Of a stretch of DNA of 37,707 nt, positions 23,817-32,500 are shown one piece after another. The stretch lies in NCBI RefSeq assembly GCF_937981445.1, contig NZ_CALJON010000021.1:1-37707 (forward strand), read 5' to 3'. The notes beneath the pieces are model-generated. The model was not told the DNA's origin. It was given only the letters and a program-made list of their open reading frames with translations, and did no database searches. Every line of letters starts with the position of its first letter. Within the stretch, counting starts at the first letter, position 1. This stretch comes from an uncultured Veillonella sp. Lineage in GTDB: Bacteria; Bacillota; Negativicutes; Veillonellales; Veillonellaceae. Both the position numbers and the translations under genes were made by a program.

Positions 23817-24611
23817 CTATGTAGTTAATAGTATATGTAAGAGTATAGTCGCTTGGTGGGCTGCACAGAGCATCACTCGTGGCGCTAATAGACCGAGGCT
23901 ACTTTCACTATGTCCGTCGCCAGTTTGAAAATAATTAGAAAAAATTTGTTTAGTTTTTACGGTGTTAGGATGATCATAACCACTGACACCGCTGGCACCA
24001 ATTAATATGGACTTAGGGTAATGGGTCATTACATAGTTTGTTAGTTCCGCCTTGTTCTCTGGTGAATCAAAGGCTTCCATAATATAGGGAGCGTCGTGTA
24101 GATACTCATCATAATTAGCGGTATTAATGGTGGTGTGTAAGGCATTGATTTTTATAAATGGATTAATGCGTAATAGGATGGCTTTTAATGCGTCCACTTT
24201 AGGTTTACCTAAGTCAGACATTTCATAGGCTTGCCGCCCTAAATTAGTTAAGTCCACCACATCCTTGTCTATAATTGTAAGTTCGCCAATACCTAGACGG
24301 GTTAAACTCATGGCGATGTGTGATCCTAGACCACCGGCACCGCAGATGATAATATGACTTTCCTTTAAGCGTTTATAGATGGTGGGGCCATAACGAGCCG
24401 TCCAAAGGGCATCATATTGACTCTCGGTAGGTTCATTATGAGCCGGCACAAAGAGTAAGGTGTCGCCTTCTTTTAGTACCGGGTCTGAATCAAAGGCGAA
24501 ACCATTTAATAAACAAAGGGAATCATTAGGGCTCGATTGTTCTTTTAGTATTTGCGAGGCTAGCGTGCCTTCGGCTACAGTAAGGAGCTGGCCATTATAG
24601 GTAATATTCAT
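23817..24611 (-). CDS. thiF: ThiS adenylyltransferase ThiF with N-terminal ThiS-like domain
   Basis: ThiF adenylates the ThiS C-terminus so that it can receive sulfur. The start is set at 24611, where ATG overlaps the thiS stop by one base (TAATG), giving 264 residues. The E1-like domain has IICGAGGLGSHIAMSL and the metal/ATP segment IDKDVVDLTNLGRQAYE. The first 60 or so residues (MNITYNGQLLTVAEGTL onward) look like a second ubiquitin-fold ThiS domain without a terminal Gly-Gly, fused to the enzyme. The paired CXXC zinc site of E. coli ThiF is absent. This architecture fits the second ThiF family known from anaerobes. Confidence 0.92.
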   Translation of the reverse strand: MNITYNGQLLTVAEGTLASQILKEQSSPNDSLCLLNGFAFDSDPVLKEGDTLLFVPAHNEPTESQYDALWTARYGPTIYKRLKESHIIICGAGGLGSHIAMSLTRLGIGELTIIDKDVVDLTNLGRQAYEMSDLGKPKVDALKAILLRINPFIKINALHTTINTANYDEYLHDAPYIMEAFDSPENKAELTNYVMTHYPKSILIGASGVSGYDHPNTVKTKQIFSNYFQTGDGHSESSLGLLAPRVMLCAAHQATILLHILLTT

Positions 24612-24805
24612 TAGCCGCCTCCTACAAAGTGTACAATTTCTAAAGTATCTGTATCGAGTAACCAAGTGGATTCGAATTCACTTCTTGGAATGATGGTGCG
24701 ATTTCGTTCCACCACGACCCGATCAGCATTGTAGCCTGCAGTCGCAAGAAATTGACGCACTGTTACTGACTCTGGGAGTGACTGTTCTTTGCCATTTACT
24801 ACCAT
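24611..24805 (-). CDS. thiS: Sulfur carrier protein ThiS
   Basis: This 64-residue ubiquitin-like protein carries sulfur as a C-terminal thiocarboxylate for thiazole formation. It ends HFVGGG, one glycine more than the canonical Gly-Gly, which still leaves the functional terminus. The minus-strand ATG at 24805 follows AAGGAGG. It is the first gene of thiS-thiF-thiG-thiH-tenI; thiC, thiD, thiE and thiM are not in the window. Confidence 0.93.
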   Translation of the reverse strand: MVVNGKEQSLPESVTVRQFLATAGYNADRVVVERNRTIIPRSEFESTWLLDTDTLEIVHFVGGG

Positions 24806-24877
24806 AAAAACCTCCTTGCCTAAACTGGTAACTAATTAGAATGAATGCACTAGGGAACGCAGCATTTACAATGGGCA

Positions 24878-24930
24878 TAAAAAAAGACATGAACGAAGAG
24901 CACCCTTTTGGTGGTGCCCCCCATTCATGT
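24878..24930 (-). terminator. Terminator hairpin in the thiS leader
   Basis: On the minus strand ACATGAA and TTCATGT close an outer stem (about 24930-24924 with 24894-24888), GCACC and GGTGC form an inner stem, and seven T residues follow. It lies about 75 nt before thiS and only some 20-65 nt after the likely start of transcription, so it is either an attenuator or a stop for a short RNA. Confidence 0.65.
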
Positions 24931-24957
24931 CATATGAACATTTGTTGCGTTGAGTTT

Positions 24958-24966
24958 AGTATAGCA
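24958..24966 (-). promoter_or_regulatory. Candidate promoter of the thi operon
   Basis: On the minus strand TGCTATACT (24966-24958) is an extended -10. No good -35 is seen. It lies about 155 nt before thiS, with the terminator hairpin in between. Confidence 0.45.
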
Positions 24967-24995
24967 AACTTTTTTGCAAGAAAAAAGGGGTAAAT

Positions 24996-25037
24996 GAGAA
25001 AATAAAAAGCAGATTTATGCAAAGTGCAAAATCTGCT
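24996..25037 (-). terminator. Minus-strand terminator upstream of the rpoB promoter
   Basis: AGCAGATTT-A-TGCA (25008-25021) pairs with TGCAAAATCTGCT (25025-25037) with one bulged A. On the minus strand the hairpin is followed by TTTTTATTTTC. It would stop antisense transcription leaving the rpoB region before it reaches thiS. Confidence 0.65.
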
Positions 25038-25056
25038 CGTTCATTATAAAAATATT

Positions 25057-25085
25057 TTGACAAAGTTCAATTATCATGATAAAAT
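25057..25085 (+). promoter_or_regulatory. Strong promoter of rpoB-rpoC
   Basis: A perfect TTGACA (25057-25062), a 17-nt spacer and TAAAAT (25080-25085) preceded by TGA (extended -10) form a near-consensus sigma-A promoter. A second candidate -10, TATAAT, is at 25131-25136 with a poor -35. Confidence 0.85.
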
Positions 25086-25214
25086 TACTAATTGCAAATG
25101 TACTTTGTTAGATACTTAAATCTAATCAATTATAATGCATTAGAGCTATTCTGGCAAGTACTAATTGATATGACTATAACACTGTTAGTGATGAAGGTAG
25201 ATCTTCCAAGGTTG

Positions 25215-25286
25215 TGTTGACCAAAGGTGAAGCAAGGTTCAAAAAATAAATGTAAGAGCCTTGCTTATTTTGTCATTGTGTCAACA
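25215..25286 (+). ncRNA. Structured rpoB leader
   Basis: TGTTGAC (25215-25221) pairs with GTCAACA (25280-25286). Enclosed within it, AAGCAAGGTTC (25230-25240) pairs with GAGCCTTGCTT (25256-25266), one G-U pair, followed by ATTTTG. The inner hairpin could act as a weak attenuator. The leader is about 280 nt from the strong promoter. Confidence 0.5.
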
Positions 25287-25372
25287 GGAAAACTGAGACC
25301 TGGATATTTGTCTTGTGTCATACCGTTATAGAATAGAAGGTAAGCCAATTGAAATGAGGGGTGAAAGCTGGT

Positions 25373-28300
25373 ATGTTCAAACCTGAGCAGGTAGGTAAGA
25401 GAACGCGTTATACCTATGCAAAGATTAACGAAGTTCTAGAAATGCCACATTTATTGGACGTGCAACGCAAGTCTTATGAGTGGTTTTTGGAGAGCGGTTT
25501 ACAAAATATTTTTGACGATATTTCTCCGATTAAAGACAATTCAGGTAATTTAGTGCTTTCTTTTGAAGGATTTAGCCTTGGAGAGCCAAAATATGATATT
25601 AACGAATGTAAGAATCGCGATGCTACTTATGCAGCACCATTACGTGTTAACATTCGCTTAATTAATAATGACCCAGAAAACCAAGATATTAAAGAACAAG
25701 AAGTATTTATGGGTGATTTCCCATTGATGACTGAAACAGGTACTTTTATTATCAATGGTGCTGAACGTGTAATTGTATCCCAGTTAGTACGTTCCCCAGG
25801 GGTTTACTATACTCGTGAAATCGATACTATGGGTAACCGCTTATACGGTTCCACAGTAATTCCTAACCGCGGTGCGTGGATTGAATTAGAAACAGATGCT
25901 AATGAAATGGTAGCTGTTCGTATCGACCGCAATCGTAAATTACCAGCCACTGTACTCGTACGTGCTCTTGGTTGGAGCTCCAATGAATCCATTTTAGAAT
26001 TATTCTGGAATGGTGAAGTGGATGAAGATGGCAATCGCGTATATGATGAACGCCTTCTTCGCACATTAGAAAAAGATACAACTCAATCTTCTGAAGAAGC
26101 ATTGGTTGAAATTTATAAAAAATTACGTCCAGGTGAACCACCAACTGTAGAAAGTGCGCGTAATTTATTTGATAATTTATTCTTCGACGCTCGTCGCTAT
26201 GATTTAGCTCGTGTAGGTCGTTATAAATTAAATAAAAAATTAGGTTGGCGTCAACGTATGCTAGGTCAAACCTTAGCACAGCCAATTGTAGACCAAGAAA
26301 CTGGTGAAGTTATCGTTGATGCGGGTACGCTTATGACAGAAGACCAACTTGATGTGGTAGCAAATAGCGGCGTATTCGGTGGCGAAGGCTTTGCAGAATT
26401 CTATGTACAAGACGGCGAAGGTTCTTCTTTCAAAGTTATCTGCAATAACTGCAATCTTCCATTTGAACATCGTACAGTAACTCGCGAAGATATGATTGCT
26501 AATATTAGCTATTTATTAAACTTAATGGATGGCGTTGGTCATGTAGATGATATTGACCATTTAGGCAATCGTCGTTTACGTTGTGTAGGCGAACTTCTTC
26601 AAAACCAATTCCGCATTGGTTTAACTCGTATGGAACGTGTTGTTAAAGAGCGTATGACGATTCAAGATAACACGCAAATTACACCACAAGCATTAATTAA
26701 TATCCGCCCTGTAGTGGCAGCTATTAAAGAATTCTTTGGTTCCTCTCAGTTGTCTCAGTTCATGGACCAAACTAATCCACTTGGGGAATTAACTCACAAA
26801 CGCCGTCTATCCGCGCTTGGCCCTGGCGGTTTATCCCGTGAGCGTGCGGGCTTCGAAGTTCGTGACGTGCATCATTCCCACTACGGCCGTATGTGTCCAA
26901 TCGAAACTCCTGAAGGTCCTAACATCGGTTTGATTTCTTCCTTATCAAACTATGCGAAAGTAAACGAATTTGGCTTTATTGAAGCACCATATCGTAAGGT
27001 TGAAAAAATCTATGGTACTGGCGATGAAGCAAACAAGGTGATTCGCGTACAAGTAAGTGATCAAGTTGTATACATGACAGCTGATGAAGAAGAAGGTATG
27101 ACAATTGCGCAGGCTAACTCTGAGCTAGATGCAGATGGTAACTTCGTATCAAGCCATATCGCTTGTCGCCGCGGTCATGAAGTCCTAGAAGTAGCACCTG
27201 AAAAAGTTGACTACATGGACGTTAGCCCTAAAGAAGTTGTATCCATTGGTACAGCTATGATTCCATTCCTTGAAAATGACGATGCGAACCGTGCCTTGAT
27301 GGGTGCGAACATGCAACGTCAGGCCGTGCCACTACTTCGTGCACAAGCACCTCTTGTTGGTACTGGTATGGAATATAAAGCAGCTTGTGACTCCGGCGTT
27401 TGCGTACTTGCTAAAGAAGCCGGCGTAGTAACTCGTTGCTGGGGTAATGAAATCAATGTAACTCGTGATAATGGTCGCATTGATGTGTACAAATTAAATA
27501 AATTCTTACGTTCTAACCAATCCACATGCTTCAACCAAAAACCAATTGTGTTTGCTGGTGATCGCGTAGTAAAAGGTCAAGTTCTTGCAGATGGTCCGGC
27601 TACGGATGGCGGTGAATTAGCACTAGGCTTCAACGTACTAGTAGCGTTCATGCCTTGGGAAGGTTATAACTACGAGGATGCGATTCTTCTTAGTGAAGAA
27701 CTTTGTAAAGAAGATATTTACACATCCATTCATATTGAAGAGTACGAATGTGATGCTCGTGATACTAAATTGGGTGCTGAAGAAATCACCCGCGAATTGC
27801 CAAATACAGGTGATGACAATCTTCGTAACTTAGATGAAGATGGCATTATCTGCATTGGTGCAGAAGTACATCCAGGGGATATTTTGGTAGGTAAAGTAAC
27901 TCCAAAAGGTGAAACTGAACTTACTCCTGAAGAACGCTTGCTCCGCGCTATCTTTGGTGATAAAGAACGGGAAGTGCGTGACACATCCTTACGTGTTCCA
28001 CATGGTGAATCCGGTAAAATCGTAGACGTAAAAGTTTTCACCCGTGAAAATGGTGATGAATTACAACCAGGCGTAAATAAACTTGTTCGTGTGTATATTG
28101 CACAAAAACGTAAAATCCATGAAGGCGATAAAATGGCGGGTCGTCATGGTAACAAGGGTGTTGTATCCCGTGTTATGCGCCAAGAAGATATGCCGTTCTT
28201 ACCAGATGGTACTCCAGTTCAAATCGTATTGAATCCATTAGGCGTACCGTCCCGTATGAACATCGGTCAGGTACTTGAAACGCATCTTGGCTTTGCCGTG

Positions 28301-29524
28301 CAAGGTCTTGGTATGCAGATTAAAGCTACTGATCTTAAAATTCAAAATGTATTGAACCAAGCTAAGGCAGATAGCCGTTATTGGGACAATATTGATCGAA
28401 TTAAAGAACTTTTCGGCGAAATTGAAAATTTAAAATCTAAGATTGCTGAAAATGTAACCGTATCTCATTTAGATGTAGATACAGAAATTAATATTCGTCG
28501 TGAAGAAGCCCTTGATTTAATCTTGGCTGAAGCACAACGTCAATTAGGTACTTTAGGTGGTCGTGCTCGTTATGACGAATTAAAAGCTATCGAAAAAGAA
28601 TATAGCGATAAAGAAATCGAGTTCTTCGATGAAGAAGAAGACGCTCCAGAAATGGAAGAAGCACTTCAAGATGAATTGAAGACAATCTCTGCTGTAGTAA
28701 ATATTATTGACTCTATTGAAACGGCACGAGTTAAACGGGATGAAATTCGCAAAGATTTAGAATCCTATGGCTATGATTTCGAAACATATGGCATGCCAAA
28801 ACCAGATGTAGCTGGCATCCATATTGCGACACCAGTATTCGACGGTGCTCACGAAAGTGATGTATTTAATACATTGCGCATTGCGGGCAAAAATGATGAT
28901 GGTAAAACAGTGCTTTATGATGGCCGTACCGGGGAACCGATGGATAACAAAGTTACCGTAGGTTATGTGTACATGTTAAAACTCCATCACTTAGTAGATG
29001 ATAAAATCCATGCTCGTTCAACTGGTCCATACTCCTTAGTAACGCAACAACCACTTGGTGGTAAGGCACAATTCGGTGGTCAACGTTTTGGTGAAATGGA
29101 AGTTTGGGCTCTTGAAGCGTATGGTGCTGCTTATACCTTACAAGAGTTATTAACTGTTAAGTCTGACGATGTAGTAGGTCGTGTTAAGGCATACGAAAAA
29201 ATCGTTAAAGGCGAAAATATTCCAGAACCAGGTGTTCCAGAGTCCTTTAAAGTATTGCTAAAAGAACTTCAGAGTATCGGTCTTGATGTGAAGATTTTAA
29301 ATGAAGATCAAGAAGAAGTTGTTATTAAGGAACTTGATGATGACGATGATGTAAATGAAGATGAAATCAAGGAAGTTATGGAAGGAAATGAAACCACTGA
29401 AGAAGAAGCTCCAGCCGATGCTATTGTAGAAGAAGCGAGTGAGCCTGTAACTAGTGGTGAAGATGACAGTGTACTCAGCATGATGGCTGCGTATGGTGAT
29501 GACTCCGATACAGATGAAGACTGA
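25373..29524 (+). CDS. rpoB: DNA-directed RNA polymerase subunit beta
   Basis: The beta subunit forms one half of the RNA polymerase active-site cleft. The ATG at 25373 is preferred (1383 residues) because GGGGTGA lies 8 nt upstream; a GTG at 25361 overlaps that site. The rifampicin-binding region is intact: FFGSSQLSQFMDQTNPLGEL, then THKRRLSALGPGGL, with no known resistance substitution seen. Catalytic-region motifs such as EGDKMAGRHGNKGV are present. The C-terminus extends into an acidic tail of about 65 residues (starting near KELDDDDDVNEDE). rpoC follows 32 nt downstream. Confidence 0.98.
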   Translation: MFKPEQVGKRTRYTYAKINEVLEMPHLLDVQRKSYEWFLESGLQNIFDDISPIKDNSGNLVLSFEGFSLGEPKYDINECKNRDATYAAPLRVNIRLINNDPENQDIKEQEVFMGDFPLMTETGTFIINGAERVIVSQLVRSPGVYYTREIDTMGNRLYGSTVIPNRGAWIELETDANEMVAVRIDRNRKLPATVLVRALGWSSNESILELFWNGEVDEDGNRVYDERLLRTLEKDTTQSSEEALVEIYKKLRPGEPPTVESARNLFDNLFFDARRYDLARVGRYKLNKKLGWRQRMLGQTLAQPIVDQETGEVIVDAGTLMTEDQLDVVANSGVFGGEGFAEFYVQDGEGSSFKVICNNCNLPFEHRTVTREDMIANISYLLNLMDGVGHVDDIDHLGNRRLRCVGELLQNQFRIGLTRMERVVKERMTIQDNTQITPQALINIRPVVAAIKEFFGSSQLSQFMDQTNPLGELTHKRRLSALGPGGLSRERAGFEVRDVHHSHYGRMCPIETPEGPNIGLISSLSNYAKVNEFGFIEAPYRKVEKIYGTGDEANKVIRVQVSDQVVYMTADEEEGMTIAQANSELDADGNFVSSHIACRRGHEVLEVAPEKVDYMDVSPKEVVSIGTAMIPFLENDDANRALMGANMQRQAVPLLRAQAPLVGTGMEYKAACDSGVCVLAKEAGVVTRCWGNEINVTRDNGRIDVYKLNKFLRSNQSTCFNQKPIVFAGDRVVKGQVLADGPATDGGELALGFNVLVAFMPWEGYNYEDAILLSEELCKEDIYTSIHIEEYECDARDTKLGAEEITRELPNTGDDNLRNLDEDGIICIGAEVHPGDILVGKVTPKGETELTPEERLLRAIFGDKEREVRDTSLRVPHGESGKIVDVKVFTRENGDELQPGVNKLVRVYIAQKRKIHEGDKMAGRHGNKGVVSRVMRQEDMPFLPDGTPVQIVLNPLGVPSRMNIGQVLETHLGFAVQGLGMQIKATDLKIQNVLNQAKADSRYWDNIDRIKELFGEIENLKSKIAENVTVSHLDVDTEINIRREEALDLILAEAQRQLGTLGGRARYDELKAIEKEYSDKEIEFFDEEEDAPEMEEALQDELKTISAVVNIIDSIETARVKRDEIRKDLESYGYDFETYGMPKPDVAGIHIATPVFDGAHESDVFNTLRIAGKNDDGKTVLYDGRTGEPMDNKVTVGYVYMLKLHHLVDDKIHARSTGPYSLVTQQPLGGKAQFGGQRFGEMEVWALEAYGAAYTLQELLTVKSDDVVGRVKAYEKIVKGENIPEPGVPESFKVLLKELQSIGLDVKILNEDQEEVVIKELDDDDDVNEDEIKEVMEGNETTEEEAPADAIVEEASEPVTSGEDDSVLSMMAAYGDDSDTDED

Positions 29525-29556
29525 TTTGAGTATCCATAAAGAAGGGAGCGATACTT

Positions 29557-32500
29557 GTGCTAGACGTTAATGAATTCGATTCTATGCGAATTGGCTTGGC
29601 CTCTCCGGAACAGATTTTAGAATGGTCTTATGGGGAAGTTAAAAAGCCAGAAACAATTAACTATCGTACGCTAAAACCAGAACGTGATGGTTTGTTCTGT
29701 GAGCGTATTTTTGGGCCAACCAAAGACTGGGAATGTCATTGTGGTAAATACAAACGCATTCGCCATAAAGGGGTTGTGTGTGATAAATGTGGCGTTGAAG
29801 TAACTCGTGCTAAAGTACGCCGCGAACGTATGGGACACATTGTATTGGCTACGCCAGTGTCACATATTTGGTATTTCAAGGGAATCCCATCTCGCATGGG
29901 ATTAATCCTTGATATTTCTCCTCGTTCTCTTGAACGAGTACTCTATTTTGCTGCTTACATTGTAGTTGACCCAGGCAATACGCCGCTTATGAAACGTCAA
30001 CTTTTATCTGAAACAGAATTCAGAGAATATGAAGCGCAATTTAACAATGAAGAATATAAAATCAATGGTAAAAACATTGAAATTGAAACAGTAGCACAAC
30101 GCCGCGACCGTTTAGCTATTCTTAACGAAGCTAAGCGCAAAATCGCTGCTAATGATGCCTTGGCTGCTAATACCGATATTCCTGAAGAGGAAAAAGTATT
30201 TGAAGAGTTAACACGAGAAGAAAAATTTGAATTAGGTGCTGTTGAAGAAGTTGAGTTCGTATGTATTGATATGGGCGCGGAAGCAATCAAATCTTTATTG
30301 AGTGAACTTGATCTTGATACACTTAATGCAGAACTTCGCAATGAACTTGAAACTGTATCTGGCCAACGTAAAGTGCGTGCTGTTCGCCGCCTTGAAGTGG
30401 TAGAAGCATTCCGTCAATCTGGGAACAAACCAGAATGGATGATTATGGATGTAGTACCAGTCATTCCACCGGAACTTCGTCCAATGGTTCAATTAGATGG
30501 TGGTCGTTTTGCTACATCTGACCTCAACGATTTATATCGCCGCGTAATCAACCGTAACAATCGTTTAAAACGTTTGCTTGATTTAGGGGCTCCAGATATT
30601 ATCGTTCGCAACGAAAAACGCATGCTTCAAGAAGCAGTGGATGCTCTTATCGACAATGGTCGCCGTGGTCGTCCTGTAACTGGCCCAGGCAATCGTCCAC
30701 TTAAATCTTTATCTGACATGCTTAAAGGTAAGCAAGGTCGTTTCCGTCAAAACTTACTTGGTAAACGTGTTGACTACTCTGGCCGTTCTGTAATCGTAGT
30801 AGGTCCAGAACTTAAGATGCATCAATGCGGTCTTCCAAAAGAAATGGCTCTTGAATTGTTCAAACCATTTGTTATGAAACGCCTTGTGGAACGTGGTCAG
30901 GCTAGCAATATTAAAGCTGCTAAACGCCAAGTAGAACGTATTGGCGCAGGCGTATGGGAAGCACTTGAAGAAGTAATTAAAGAACATCCAGTACTTCTTA
31001 ACCGTGCCCCAACACTTCACCGCTTAGGTATTCAAGCGTTCGAACCTATCCTTTGGGAAGGTCGCGCGATTAAATTACATCCATTAGTATGTACTGCCTT
31101 CAATGCCGACTTTGACGGTGACCAAATGGCTTGTCACTTACCATTGTCTGTAGAAGCACAATCAGAAGCGCGTACTCTTATGTTGTCTTCTCATAATATT
31201 TTATCTACTAAAGATGGTAAGCCAGTAGCAGTTCCATCTCAGGATATGATTTTGGGGACCTACTATTTAACTGTAGTGCGTCAACATACTAAGGAAAAAG
31301 CAAAATACTTCGCTAACTATGATGAAGTAATGCTTGCTTATGATTCTGGTGTTATTGGTCTTCAAGATGTACTTTACATCCGTGAAGAAGGGTATGGCCG
31401 TGTAGAAACTACTGCGGGCCGCCTCATTTTCAACAATGCCTTGTACCCAGAACTTCGTCAATATGAACAACAAGAAGATGGTCATTATACATTGGGCCGC
31501 GTTATGGATAAGAGAATGGTTGGTAAATTGGTTGACCAATGTTTCCAATTATTTGGCAATGAAAAAACAGCGGAACTTCTTGACCGTGTAAAATCTCTTG
31601 GCTATTCTTATGCTCGTCGCGCTGGTATGACTATTGCTATTGCGGATATTAAAGTACCAGTTGAAAAAGCTGGCATTTTACAAAAAGCCGACGAAGATGT
31701 AGAAAAAGTATCTCGTCTATATCGTCGTGGTCATATGTCTGAAGATGAACGTTATCGTAAGACTATCCAATTATGGACTCAGGCTACAGAAGATGTAACT
31801 GATGCCATGATGGATACGATGATGCGTGACCAAGAAGGTTTCAACCCAGTATATATGATGGCTATTTCTGGTGCCCGTGGTAATAAACAACAGATTCGTC
31901 AGCTCGCTGGTATGCGTGGTTTGATGGCGGATCCATCAGGTCGAATCATCGACTTACCAATTAAGGCTAACTTTAAAGAAGGCCTTACAGTACTCGATTA
32001 CTTTACATCTAGCCATGGTGCTCGTAAAGGTTTGGCCGATACGGCGCTTCGTACAGCTGACTCTGGTTACTTAACACGTCGTCTCGTTGACGTATCCCAA
32101 GATGTTATTGTACGTGAAGAAGACTGTGATGTAGTGGGCATTGATTTAGTGCGTGAACGCGCTCGTCTTGCAAGCTCTCCACGCCAAGCCCTTGCCTTAC
32201 TTAAAGACAAGCTTATTGGCCGTGTGCTCGACAAAGATGTAGTAGATCCAGCAACTGGTGAATTGCTATTAGCTGGCGAAACTATTTTAAGTGAAGCTGA
32301 TTTATTAGTATTAGCTGACCATAAAGTAACTGATATTGCGCTTCGTGGTGCTCATTTAGGCAGCGATAGCGATATTAACCACTCCAATCTTATTCAGAAA
32401 ATCAGCTTAGGGGAATCTGATGAAGGTATTCGTCACACCCTTCGCGAAACAATGGTTCAGAATATGCTTGGCAAGGATACAGTAAATGCAGTTGTAGATA

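Noticed and set aside
24806..24960. TPP riboswitch upstream of thiS
   Set aside because: GGGTGC on the minus strand resembles part of the aptamer, but CTGAGA and the GAACCTGAT...CAGCGTAGGGAA core are absent.
26720..26870. Rifampicin-resistance substitutions in rpoB, or streptomycin-resistance substitutions in rpsL
   Set aside because: The key residues in both genes match the susceptible form by eye.
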